A stretch of DNA of 64,000 nt from contig CM057460.1 in assembly GCA_030035585.1 (NCBI GenBank), forward strand, positions 130,742,714 to 130,806,713, written 5' to 3'. The stretch comes from Dugong dugon. Its lineage: Eukaryota; Chordata; Mammalia; Sirenia; Dugongidae. Shown piece by piece: positions 1 through 10,137 of the stretch. A model generated the notes under the pieces. The model saw nothing but the letters and a program-made list of their open reading frames with translations. It ran no database searches and was not told the origin of the DNA. Position 1 is the stretch's first letter. Each line of letters opens with the position of its first letter. Position numbers and translations under genes: made by a program.

Positions 1-345
1 TGTTAAAGAAATGCAGATTGAAGTATGTAGGGTTAAAATGATATGGTAGCTGATTATACTAGCCTTCCACTTTTGTGCATCTTTGAACATTTTTAAAATA
101 AAAAGTTAACCCCCATATATATATCACGTTCTAATGCAAAGCTGCTAGAACCCATCCCCCTAAATACCAGGGCTCCAGACATGGCCCCTGTATTAAAGAT
201 GACAGTCATTGCGGCTCACCCACTCTCTTTTCTTAGGAAACTTCTCTGTTCACAGCTCTTGATAATCCTTGATGGTTATATTCTCTTTTACAACACCCCA
301 CCTCCTGGACACAGCAGATTGAGTTAAGAGGCCCTACTGTGTCCC
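1..345. other. Unique-looking DNA, no gene seen
   Basis: No coding region, RNA gene or recognisable repeat was found on either strand. The sequence is AT-rich with a short TA-rich run near 113-124. Confidence 0.5.
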
Positions 346-547
346 AGAGTCCCTGGGTGGTGCAAATTGTTAACATTCAGATGCTAACCAAAAAGATGGC
401 AGTTTGAGTCCACCCAGAGGCACTTGGGAAGGAAGGCCTGGTGATCTACTTCCAAAAAATCAACCATTGAAAATCCTATGGAGCAGTTGTATTCTGAAAC
501 ACAGGGGGTCACCACATGGAGTCAACTTCACAGCAACTGGTTGGCTA
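346..547 (+). mobile_element. AfroSINE, long subfamily
   Basis: The head AGAGTCCCTGGGTGGTGCAA is a degenerate tRNA-like pol III A-box region, and a B-box-like GTTTGAGTCCACCC follows. The internal GTGATCTACTTCCAAAAAAT and CATTGAAAATCC blocks mark the long (~200 bp) subfamily. The tail is diverged (AACTTCACAGCAACTGG). This is a dispersed non-autonomous retroposon, not a tRNA gene. Confidence 0.85.
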
Positions 548-926
548 CTGTTGCCTCAGACCTAAGCTGTGTTTTCCAACTCTCTTTACTAGAAGCCGTT
601 TATTTAGGGAAATCACTGGGCATTTGCATGACCCAATGAAGACCACTGATAGAGTGACCTACCAGTACCACACTCCGCCTAGCTTGAAAAGATGAGCAAG
701 GATGTCTGTTAAATGCCAGGACTACTCCCCAGTTCTTATGACAAGCATAACCGCCCCCCCCCCATGTACAAATGGGCACAGGACCTTGGCATCTGGGTAG
801 TTGGGGATGGAGTAGTGGGCTGAGGGGTAGGGAAGGAGGCACTGTACTCTCTGTTCTCAGGCTGCGATGGCTAGAAGTTGGGCTACTTATGCTGGGGAAG
901 GAAGGGCTGTAAGCCCCAAGGCTGCA
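548..926. other. Unique-looking DNA with a C11 tract
   Basis: Nothing gene-like was recognised. A homopolymer tract of C lies at about 753-763. The minus-strand open frame here shows no domain or codon signature. Confidence 0.4.
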
Positions 927-1105
927 TTTGTTGTTGTTGTATGCTCTGTAGGGCAACGTAGAACTGCCCTCTAAGATTTCCTAGGCTATATTCTTTATGG
1001 GGATAGATTGCCAGGTCTTTTCTCCCTTGGAGAGACTGGTGGATTTGAACCACTGACCTTTCGGTTAGCAGCCTAGTACTTTAACCATTGAACCACCAGG
1101 ACTCC
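927..1105 (-). mobile_element. AfroSINE, middle subfamily, 3' part deleted
   Basis: Read on the minus strand it starts GGAGTCCTGGTGGTTCAATGG and carries the B-box-like GGTTCAAATCCACC. The internal block ending in CTATAGAATATAGCCTAGG-like sequence corresponds to the TAAAGATTACAGCC block of sister copies. Most of the CTATGAGTCGG tail is missing and a short TTGTTGTTGT run takes its place. Confidence 0.8.
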
Positions 1106-2058
1106 TTAGGCTGTGTTTATGGGCTGCCAATTCCTCCGGTTCCTGCATCTCACCTGCCTTCTCCTCTCCATTTTCAGAAAAAGGTTTGCAATTGCTTCCT
1201 ACAAATTTACCCTCCATCTATTTCCTCATGGCCAAGATGTCCTTAAGGGGAGAATATTTCAATCTATAATCAGTGATATGTATAAATGTATAAAAGTAAA
1301 CACCTGGTTGGGATAAAGTGTTGGAATTCATTTACCTTGAAGTGTAATCAGTCAATTAAGTATAAATGACAATATCAGAGATTTTCTAATTAAAGCAGAA
1401 GAAAGAGGTGAAGAGAGCGCTGGGAAAACAGAAGTGGCTGCTTCTGACTACTCCTGTGCGTGAGCTAAAGAAGGTCTTTCTCTCTCTGAGGCCACTCCTG
1501 CCTGAGGCAGCTGAGGCAGGAAAGGCTGAGGTGTGCTTCTGAAGCAAGGAGGCTCCCTTTAATATTTGGAAAATGAATTGTTTTTTGTTTGCTTTATACT
1601 AGAAGTTTTCCTTTTTCTGAATCTGACAGGGATGGAGCTTAAGACCTTCAGAGAAAGCAAGTGTAAATTAGGGATCCAGGAATCCCAGAATGGCATCTCC
1701 TCTGGCTATTGAATGCAAGCATGACTGACCCGTGTTTTCCCTGTACTTACTTGCTGGGACAGTCACACGATTTTGGACATTATAACAACGGAGTTTTTCT
1801 CTCTGTGTCACAGAATCTGGGGATGCACAAGTGAAACATGTGCACCCTAATTTAGGGAGTTTTTGCTCATGCTTTCAAATCTTTGTTCTTCTCCATAAAT
1901 TAATTGTAGTTGCTATTATGCTTCAAGATGGTTTTAAATAATTGTGTCAATTGTGAGAAGGTAATTCAGAAATATTTTTACTTTTTAATAAAGATTACCC
2001 ATGACTTCTGTCTGAACTATCTCAGATACAGTATTAGACATAAGGTAATCACTACATC
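1106..2058. other. Unique-looking DNA, no gene seen
   Basis: No exon, RNA gene or classified repeat could be supported. Open frames are short (up to about 65 codons) and resemble nothing I know. A CCTGAGGCAGCTGAGGCAGG self-similar patch lies near 1500-1520. Confidence 0.4.
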
Positions 2059-2190
2059 AGAGTCCCTGGGTGGTACAAACAGTTTGCACTCGAAAGGTTG
2101 ATGATTTGAACCCACCCAGAGGAATCACAGAAGAAAGACCTGGTTATCATTTCCTGTAAAGATTTGGTTTGTGTAAACATTTGTTCTTCT

Positions 2191-2553
2191 TGTTGTTAGG
2201 TTCTGTTGAGTTGATTTCAAATCATAGCAACCCCATGTGACAAAGTAGAACTGCCCCGTAGGGTTTTCTAGGCTGTAATCTTTATGGACGAGCCCTGGTG
2301 GTTCAGTGGTTAAGAGCTTGGCTGCTAACCGAAAGGTCAGCAGTTTGAATCCACCAGGTGATCCTTGGAAACCCTATGGGGTAGTTAGTATGTCCTACAG
2401 GGTCGCTATGATTTGGAATGACTCGACTGCAACGGGTTTAATCTTTATGGGAGTAGATTGCCAGGTCTTTCTCCTGTGGAGCTGCTGGATGGGTTCAAAC
2501 TGCCAACATTTTGATTAGCAGAGGAGCTCTTAACCTTTGTGCCACCAGGACTC
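2191..2553 (-). mobile_element. AfroSINE (minus), itself split by a plus-strand SINE
   Basis: The tail (2191-2287) and the head (2451-2553) of one minus-strand SINE flank a plus-strand copy. The tail begins GTTGTTAGGTTCTGTTGAGT, which is nearer to the RTE-like GTTAGGTGCC ending than to most SINEs here. The head ends GCCACCAGGACTC. Confidence 0.8.
2288..2438 (+). mobile_element. AfroSINE, short subfamily (innermost layer)
   Basis: It starts ACGAGCCCTGGTGGTTCAGT and ends at GACTCGACTGCAACGGGTT. A perfect 12-bp duplication, TAATCTTTATGG, flanks it at 2276-2287 and 2439-2450. It lacks the internal ATCTGCTTCCGTAAAGATT block, which defines the short (~155 bp) subfamily. Confidence 0.9.
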
Positions 2554-2563
2554 TTCGGTAAAG

Positions 2564-2766
2564 GTTGCTGTTGTGTGCCGTAGAGTTGATTCCGACTCAT
2601 ACGGACCCTATAGGACAGAGCAGAACTCCCCCATAGGGTTTCCTAGGCTGTAATCTTTACAGGAGCAGTTCTCTGGGTCTTTTCTCCCGTGGAGCCACAG
2701 GGTGGGTTTGAACCACCGACCTTTCAGTTAGCAGCCAAGTGCTTAACCATTGTGCTACGAGAGGTC
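2564..2766 (-). mobile_element. AfroSINE, middle subfamily
   Basis: Minus-strand copy with tail GTTGCTGTTGTGTGCCGTAG (plus-strand reading), the TGTAATCTTTACAGGAGCAG internal block and head TGCTACGAGAGGTCC. It is the second element inserted into the SINE that spans 2059-2876. Confidence 0.85.
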
Positions 2767-2876
2767 CTTTCTGTAAAGATTACAGCCAAGAACCTCTGTG
2801 GAGCACAGTTCTACTCTGTAACGTATGGAGTCACCATGAGTCAGGATCAGCTAGACGGCAACAGGTTTGGTTTGGG

Positions 2877-3661
2877 TGTTTTAATCAGTATATAATTTTA
2901 CTCCATGACCAAAGTAACAGTACCTTGTGCAAGCCGCCTCTGTGCCAGGGACTCTAACAGTGCCTAAGCTACATTTTAAGTGCTCTTTGTAAATGGTTTG
3001 GAATGACAAGGACTAAATCAAGATGCCTGTAAAGGAGATGAGAGTCCCAGCCATGTTATCTCCTCTTCTGCGCTTATGCAGTCCCTATTGCAGTCATTAG
3101 CTTATTGAGGGGATGTTTTTGCCTCCCTGAATGGATCACAAGCTATTAAAATATTTGCAATGGTGGAAACTAATATATTTCCCCTCCCCATGAGTATGGA
3201 AATGTTTTTAAATGTACAGGGACTTACTGAATTGCTAATACACACTGAACTCTTGAAACGGCGGGTGCTTTAGAGGAGTCGTGACCTGGTGAGTAGTTTT
3301 CATCTGCCTTCAGAAAATGGGCTTAGTTTCTTCTTCACTGGGCTGGTATCTGAGTCAGAAGTTCTATGTGGTAATTTGTGATACTGAGAGAAGGGCAGCA
3401 ATAGTCTAGTAGTAAAGCAAGGGGAGTCTGGAAAATTCTGAAAGTCTAGGCCAAGGAGTAGGGTCCAGAATCCAGAAGGCCAAAGAATTCTCAGGAGTGA
3501 CTTTTAACAAATGGTTATGGAATCCATGATCTCTAGAGTTGGTATAGGCAGCAAACATGTTTGCAAAAGTCTTAGCTGTTTAGGAGTCCTTTTTAATCTT
3601 TGAAGTTGATGTGCTGAAAAAGTATCTTTCCAGATTGGAGGTTAATGCGCAGGGATTTATA
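2877..3661. other. Unique-looking DNA, no gene seen
   Basis: No coding or RNA feature was recognised. The interval ends at the MER5A element. Confidence 0.4.
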
Positions 3662-3999
3662 CAGTGGTTTTCAAATTGGGGTCCTTGAACTGGCATCATC
3701 AGTATTATCTAGGAACTTGTTAGAAATGCAAATTCTTGGGCCCTTCTTCAAAGAATCCGACTCATAGCAACCCTGTAGGACAGAGTAGAACTGCCCCGTA
3801 GGGTTTCCAGGGAGTGCCTGGTGGATTTGAACTGCTGACCTTTTGGTTAGTAGCTGTAGCTCTTAACCACTATGCCACCAGGGTTTCCTCCTTCTCCTCA
3901 GAGGTACTGAATCAGAAACTCAGAGGATGGAGCTCAGCAATCTTTGTTTTCACAAATTTCCAGGTGGTTCCGAGGCACGCTTAAGTGTGAGAGTCACTG
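3662..3999 (-). mobile_element. MER5A-type hAT (Charlie) non-autonomous element, split by a SINE
   Basis: The ends read CAGTGGTTTTCAAATTGGGG and GTGAGAGTCACTG, the terminal inverted repeats of MER5A. The body includes AACTTGTTAGAAATGCAAAT and TACTGAATCAGAAACTC. GATTTATA (3654-3661) and GATTTACA (3999-4006) form an 8-bp target duplication with one mismatch, as expected for hAT elements. A SINE interrupts it at 3754-3888. Confidence 0.85.
3754..3888 (-). mobile_element. AfroSINE, short subfamily, inside MER5A
   Basis: The plus-strand reading GAATCCGACTCATAGCAACC to CTATGCCACCAGGGTTTCC is a reverse SINE of the short type. CCTTCT-like bases on both sides give a weak duplication. It is younger than the MER5A it splits. 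Confidence 0.85.
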
Positions 4000-5051
4000 A
4001 TTTACAAGCTCTCACTGTATCAAAGCAACAGGAACACAGCAGTGGAATTCCCAGAGGACCGCTTGTTGAGGTGGTGAATATCAGAGTGTGATTTCTTAGC
4101 CCTTGGGTAGTGAATGAGTGAATAGTAGGTTGAGATTTTTGGTGGCTAAAATTAGCCACAAGACCAACAACAAAATTTCTTTTTGTGAAAACCCAGGGGA
4201 TATCTTTTCTCTTCAATATAAAATATTCCTGAACCTCAGGAGGAAAGAACTGGCTTAAAAAGGAAAAAAAAGATTCTGGGAAACACCAAGACATAGACCC
4301 AACTAACGGTTATCATGCTGACAATATGAAAATCACTGTGCCCAAAAGGGAACCTATTTGATGATATTAAATGAAATCACTAATTTTATCTAAATGAAAT
4401 CATTCAGAAATTAAATATGGATAGGTAATTACCATGAAAGTGTTGAGTTTCAGTGAAGGCAATTTCCATTTGCAGAAATTTCACTTTTAACTTTCTGTAC
4501 CAGCTCAGAGGCAGCATTAGCAGGAGAAGACAGACACAGGTGTTTTTGCTATGTAGCCCTGGATCAGTTACGTAGCAAATACATGGTGAGAATCAAATGG
4601 CAGAAGGAATAAATGTGAAACCCTTCTTGCAAATCATTATAGACATAAAGCTGTTGCCCTTCACTTTCAGATTGATTCGTTTGGTAAGGTAAGGAATTCT
4701 AACTGCAATATGAAATATAATGAATGTTTTCTTTCATCAGTGTAACCAGCATTTATTAACTGGCTACTGTGTGGACATCAGGGTAAGAATGTTCTCTCCC
4801 TTTCTCCAAGTAACAGTAAGAAGAATTAGCCACATTCATATGAAGGGAGAGTGGCCACAGAGTTACACAAGAATGAAAAGAACACTAAATTAAAAACAAA
4901 CTAACAAAGTACCTCAAGCCAAACATAAGGCTTTGGAAAATTAAATTTTTTATATGCATAAAGGAGAAACCATGTAGGATACTGAAAATATCATCTTGGG
5001 GTTACTTTACCTTTGGGATATAGGGCTCTTAATTTTTTAAAACTATCCCGT
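4000..5051. other. Unique-looking DNA, no gene seen
   Basis: No exon or known repeat was identified. The longest open frames stay below 115 codons and have no recognisable motif. Confidence 0.4.
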
Positions 5052-5066
5052 CTTTTGTATACTATA

Positions 5067-5278
5067 GGAGCTCTGGTGACGCGGTGGTTAAGTGCTTAGC
5101 TGTTAACCAAAAGGCTGACGGTTTGAATCCACCAGCCACTCTGTGGGAGAAAGATATGGCAATCTGCTTCTGTAAAGATTACAGCCTAGGAAACCCTATG
5201 GGGCAGTTCTACTCTGTCCTATAGGGCCACTATGAGTTGGAATCAACTCGACAGCAATGTTGTTTTTTTTTGTTGTTG
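5067..5278 (+). mobile_element. AfroSINE, middle subfamily, with clean target duplication
   Basis: The head GGAGCTCTGGTGACGCGGTGG is followed by the internal ATCTGCTTCTGTAAAGATTA block and by GGGGCAGTTCTACTCTGTCC. The tail is GGAATCAACTCGACAGCAA plus a T-rich end. A perfect 15-bp duplication, CTTTTGTATACTATA, flanks it at 5052-5066 and 5279-5293. Confidence 0.92.
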
Positions 5279-5293
5279 CTTTTGTATACTATA

Positions 5294-6890
5294 TACTAAG
5301 ATAACGATTCCTTATTGAACATTCTTTTTGGCTGAATAGCTCTCCTATCACAGCCATCCTGATATGGGGAACACTGAAACTGATTTTTTAGAAGGCTGGA
5401 TATAATATCAGACATTGACTAAAAATGGATTCTTTACATGCCCACTATGTGACTATATGACTTATTCTTCCTATTGTATGCCTTAGGAATAAATCAAAAG
5501 CCAGATTTCCATGTGTCATTTTTGTAAACAATAGTCTTTTGAATCTTTCTTTATAAAATATGTGCTTTCTGCTACTAGATGTTTAGAAAAAATGGAGTAA
5601 TATATCTTTCTTGGAATTCTAGTGAGGATTGTTTTATGTTAATGTTCTTTTTAACAAATGAGGCTTCAGGGTAAATGTCCATTCAGCAACACTCAGGGGA
5701 AATAAATGATAAGCAACAAACCACAATCAGAGATTTAGTCAGAAAACAAGGCTAGCTCTCAACTAAACTTAAAGCTTGTTTTTAACCTTGTAGAGTACAA
5801 ATCCATTGTTGGTAGAGATGCCTCTTCCCATAGCTAGCCACCCAAGTCTTTTATGATTTACAGTACAGGAAGAAAACCTTCATTATATTCAAGAAGTAAA
5901 ATAGAAGAGATTAAAATGTTGGAATATGGGATATGGGAAAAAATATTAAAATGAAGTGAGGAGGATCTAACGTTATATCACGTAATCCTCAAGACAATGC
6001 TTAAAGGGTAATATCTCCATTTTACAGATGAAGTGTGCAGAGGGGTCAAGAACTTCCCAAGACCATGGGCTAAAAATATGGATTTATTGCAGAAATCCGT
6101 AGAAAAGGCCCAAGTCTTTGCTGTTGGGTGAGTAAAAGCCAGGCAATACCAGCCCTGCTGGGGTGAGTAGTTGATAAAAACATGAACAAGGTGACCTTGG
6201 TCATTCACTGATGTAACTTCTGCCCCTCCACACTCACAGGGTTGATGGATTACAATCTCAGGAGACTGCCTCCTCTCAGTGCCACTTTTAAGAGTTCACA
6301 GGTAAAAACTTTGCCAGAGGAGTTGCTCAGCTGTGGTTCTCTGGTAGCTGGGGCTCTTTCTCTGGACCCCAAGACCTTCCCTCTCCTTAAACTCTAGGTG
6401 ATTCCAGTCAAATTATTATTCAAATATGAACGTGTGAAAAAATATTTTCAGACATACAAGGCTTCAGGTGAATTGCCATTATAAATACACACATTGGAAA
6501 CATTTTTGGAAGGAAGTATTCAATGAAGAGTTGAAATCTGCTTCCCTGGGGATGTTCCCTGAGAACAAGTGTAACTTAAGCTGTTAAACTGAGAAGGTGA
6601 ACATGACTGGCTGGGAAGAAACAGGGGCTTCAGGTCTGAGGTGCTTAGGCTACAGATCACATTCTGGGACATTTCTGGCTGCCTACTAATGGGGTCTTGA
6701 AACAGAGGGAGGGTGGACCAGATAGTTAGTCTTGACTATAGAGGTGAATGGGCAGCTGAGTTACCCATTTTGTTTTCAGCTGCTGTTGCTGGGCTGCACA
6801 CCACATTAATGTGTTGGGAAAAATCCCATATGAACTAATGAAGCTTCTCTTTTATACTGATATCATTTCTCTATTTATCAGTCTGTACAT
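5294..6890. other. Mostly unique DNA with one MIR
   Basis: Apart from a MIR-like stretch near 5965-6080, no gene, RNA or repeat was recognised. Confidence 0.4.
5965..6080 (+). repeat. MIR SINE fragment
   Basis: CGTAATCCTCAAGACAATGC followed by ATCTCCATTTTACAGATGAA and AGAACTTCCCAAGACCA is the conserved core-to-tail order of mammalian MIR elements. It is old and diverged. Confidence 0.65.
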
Positions 6891-8240
6891 GTGCATAGGA
6901 ATTCCTGCAAGATAGACTGTATCTATGCATTAACTTATCCAAGAATATATGGAGAAAAATTTGACATGTAAATAAAAGATATAGAAGATGATCTGAATAC
7001 ATGGAGAGACATTCCATCATGCTCTTGGATGAGATGACTTAATATAATGAAGATGACAATTCCCTAAATTAATCTATAATTTCAATGCAAATCCCAATAA
7101 AAAATCCAGCTGTGTATTTTAATGAACTTGATAACTTTGCTCTAAAATTGGTGCAGAGTAATGAAAGTTCCCAAATAATAAGCCAATCTTGAAAAAGAGG
7201 AGTTAATGGGGTAACTTGCCTTGGCAGATATTAAGACATACTTCAAAGTCATTGTAATAAAATCAGCATGATAGTGGTGCAAGGACAGACACATAGATCA
7301 ATTAAGGAGAATAGAGAGCTCAACAGCAGACCCATATATCGGTTGAGAGCTAATATAATAAAAAGGTGGCATCACAAGTCCGTGGAGAAAGGAAGGATTG
7401 TATAGTAGATACTATTGGGAAAACAAACTAATTATATGGAGAAAAATAAAATTGATCTTGTCATAATACCACATACAAAGGTGGATTCCAGTTTAATTAA
7501 AGATAATGTAAAAGTTAAAACTATATAGTTATTAGAAGGACATGGAGGAGAATATGTTTGTGACTTCAAGGTAAGGAAGGATTCATTAAACAAAAATTCA
7601 AATGTAAAATCTATAAGAAAAAAAGTTGATTTTTATTGCATCTGGACAATGTTATTACAAGGATTAGAATGTTAATGGGCTGTAAATATAATTTCTAATG
7701 CCAGTAAGGGACTACTATCTGGAATACACAGAGAACGCCTGCAAATTAGCAAGAAAAAAGGTACAATTCTTAGTGGAAAATGGCAAAGTCTAGGAAAATA
7801 AAATTTACAGGATATATACAAAACTTTAGGAAATCCTGGTGGCACGGTGGTTAAGAGCTTGGCTGCTAACCAAAAGGTCAGCAGTTTGAATCCACCAGGC
7901 GCTCCTTGGAGATCTATGGCAGTTCTCCTCTGTCCTATAGGGTCGCTATGAGTCAGAATCTACTTAAGGGCAACAGGTTTAATTAATACAAAATTTTACA
8001 AGAACATATACAAATAAAAGAATATACATAGTTACCTTTGGGTAGGGATAGAAAAGCTAGTGGGGCATGGGGATTAAAAAATACACATGTGAATAAACAG
8101 ATAAAGGAATTAAGGAACAAATAAATAAGAGAGGGGGCCTATGTGGACTAAGAATGACAATGTACCAGGAGCTGAAGAGTATAATTTACTCAGCTTTTTG
8201 CAAAATAGATCCAAAAGAAAAGAAAAAAAAATTAGATCTT
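6890..8240 (+). mobile_element. Old L1 ORF2 3' region, plus strand
   Basis: GAGAGACATTCCATCATGCT, GACTTAATATAATGAAGATG and TTTCAATGCAAATCCCAATA are the degenerate form of a well-conserved stretch of L1 ORF2 downstream of the reverse transcriptase. Many stops and indels are present. A SINE interrupts it at 7829-7985. The boundaries are approximate and the family (L1M or HAL1) was not determined. Confidence 0.65.
7829..7985 (+). mobile_element. AfroSINE, short subfamily
   Basis: The head GGAAATCCTGGTGGCACGGTG, B-box GTTTGAATCCACC and tail GAATCTACTTAAGGGCAACA are all present. ATACAAAACTTTA (7816-7828) and ATACAAAATTTTA (7986-7998) form the target duplication with one mismatch. Confidence 0.9.
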
Positions 8241-8627
8241 CATCTCCTTTTTAGCTTCAAGCCCACCCAACCCCTTTCTAATTTTATCTCCTGAGGCCAT
8301 GTAAACATCCTCCCTTTTGACAATTAGGTCATCTCAGAGGCTGTCTTGATGATTACCTGAAGTAATGTTTATAGGACACCTGGCACAGAGTACATATGCA
8401 AATGTTTGTTTTTCTTTCCCATTTTAATGTTTTTTTTTTCTTCCTATTTGCATTCTTCCCTCACAGTTTTTTATTTGAAATATTAAAACAAAATCTCTCA
8501 CTATTGGGTTCATTCTTCTCTGTTTTTCTCTACCTCTTTTAAAGCGTTGCTGACTTGGCAGACTATTCCAGGTGTCCCTCCCATGTATCTCTCTCTTTGA
8601 AGATGAAGAGACAGCCTAAGACAGCTT
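8241..8627. other. Unique-looking pyrimidine-rich DNA
   Basis: No gene or classified repeat was seen. T-rich runs lie near 8410 and 8430-8440. Confidence 0.35.
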
Positions 8628-8838
8628 GGGAGCCTCTGGTGCAAATCGTTAACAGACTTGGTGCTTACCGAAAGGTTGGTGGTTTGAATCCACCCAGAGG
8701 TGCCTCCAAAGAAACGCCTGGTGATGTACTTCCAAAAAATCAGTTATTGAAAACTCTGTGGAGCACAGTTCTACTCTGACATATGTGGGGTTGCCAAGAG
8801 TCAGATTTCACTCCATAGCAACTGTTTTTTTTTTTTAA
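8628..8838 (+). mobile_element. AfroSINE, long subfamily, with T-rich tail
   Basis: The head GGGAGCCTCTGGTGCAAATC is followed by GTGATGTACTTCCAAAAAAT, ATTGAAAACTCTGTGGAGCA and the tail CCATAGCAACTG plus a T14 run. The head lacks the GGTGG step of the consensus. Confidence 0.85.
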
Positions 8839-9132
8839 GGATAGCATGATCCCCTCTCTTATTGGCAGCCACATCCTGATGACTCATGTTGAGTTACTGC
8901 CCACCAGCAGTAGTAGGGAAATCTACTACTACATGAGACATCTCTATCAATTAACTCATGCTGTTGACGACCTTTCTCTCCCATTCTTGTGCAATTGTTT
9001 CTTAGCCCTAAGTAAAAGATACATGGATATCTGTTATATTCCATTTTGCTAAATCTGGCCTCCAATTTGACCTTTGCCTGTCAATTATGCTATCAAAGAA
9101 GTTCCTCCAGGTTTGTGTCATTCTCAGATTTT

Positions 9133-10137
9133 TTTTTTTAATTGTTGTAATTGAATGACGTTTACATTTCAAGTTAGTCTCCCATACAAAAAAACTTTTT
9201 TTTTTTACATACATTGTTATGAGACCCCAGCCGCTCACCCCATTCTGCAACAGCACACTCCTCCCCTCTGCCCCTGATTCCCCATGAACATTCAACCAGC
9301 TCCTAACTCTCTCTGCCTTCCCTTCTCACCTCTGGACAGAAGCTGCCCCTTTGGTCTCTTGTATCTACTTGACTAAGAGGCACATTCTTCACAGGTATCA
9401 CTTTATGTCCCACAGTCCAGTCCAATCCCTGTCTGAAGAGTTGGCCTCGGAAATTGTTTTAGTTCTGGGGTGATGGAGAGTCCAGGGGCCATGCTTTCTG
9501 GGGCACCTCCAGTCTCAGTCAGACCATTAAGTCTGGTCTTCTTACTAGAATTTGAGTTCTGCATCCCATCATTTTACTGCTCCATCAGGGACCTTCTGTT
9601 GCGTTCCCTGTCAGGATGGTCACTGGTAGTAGCCGGGCACCATCTAGTTCTTCTGGTCTCAGGCTGATGAAGTCTCTGGTTTATGGGGCCCATTCTGTCT
9701 CTTGGGGTAATACTTTCCTTGTGTCTTTGGTGTTCTTTGTTCTCCTTTACTCCAAATGGTTGGTACCAATTGATGCATCTTAGATGGCCGCTTCCAAGCT
9801 TTTAAGACCCCAGATGCCACTCACCAAAGTAGGATGCAGAACATTTTCTTAATAAGCTCTGTTATGCCAATTGACATAGATGTCCCCTGAAAGCATGGTC
9901 CCCAGGCCCCCCATCCCTGCTACTCTGTCTCTCAAAGTATTTGATTGTACTGAGGAAGCTTCTGAGCTTTGGTTTAGTCCAGTTGTTCTAGCTTCCCCTG
10001 TAGTGTGTGCTGTCCTTCCCTTCACATAAGATGATTCTTATCTACTATCTAGTTAGTGAATAACCCTCACCCTCCCTCGCCACTCCCATAACCATCAAAG
10101 AATGTTTTCTTCTGTGTTTAAACGTTTTCTTGAGTTC
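9133..10137 (-). other. L1-A 3' UTR
   Basis: This non-coding stretch lies between the inferred ORF2 stop and the A tail, about 1005 bp. It shares the pattern of the other L1 3' UTRs in the window, for example sense CTAGATGGTGCCCGGCTACT, with a C-rich (sense G-rich) tract near 10067-10088 just downstream of ORF2. Confidence 0.75.

Larger units (their letters stand above)
2059..2876 (+). mobile_element. AfroSINE split by later SINE insertions (outer layer of a nest)
   Basis: The 5' half (2059-2164) begins AGAGTCCCTGGGTGGTACAA and runs to TTCCTGTAAAGATT. The 3' half resumes at 2768 with TTTCTGTAAAGATT and continues through AAGAACCTCTGTGGAGCACA to GTTTGGTTT. The 14-base match at the break is the target-site duplication of the inserted block (one mismatch). 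The two halves together make one ordinary SINE. About 600 bp of other SINEs sit in between. Confidence 0.8.

Noticed and set aside
5067-5150. tRNA-like heads with A-box and B-box motifs
   Set aside because: They occur in about twenty dispersed copies with LINE-like tails and target duplications, so they are SINEs and not tRNA genes.
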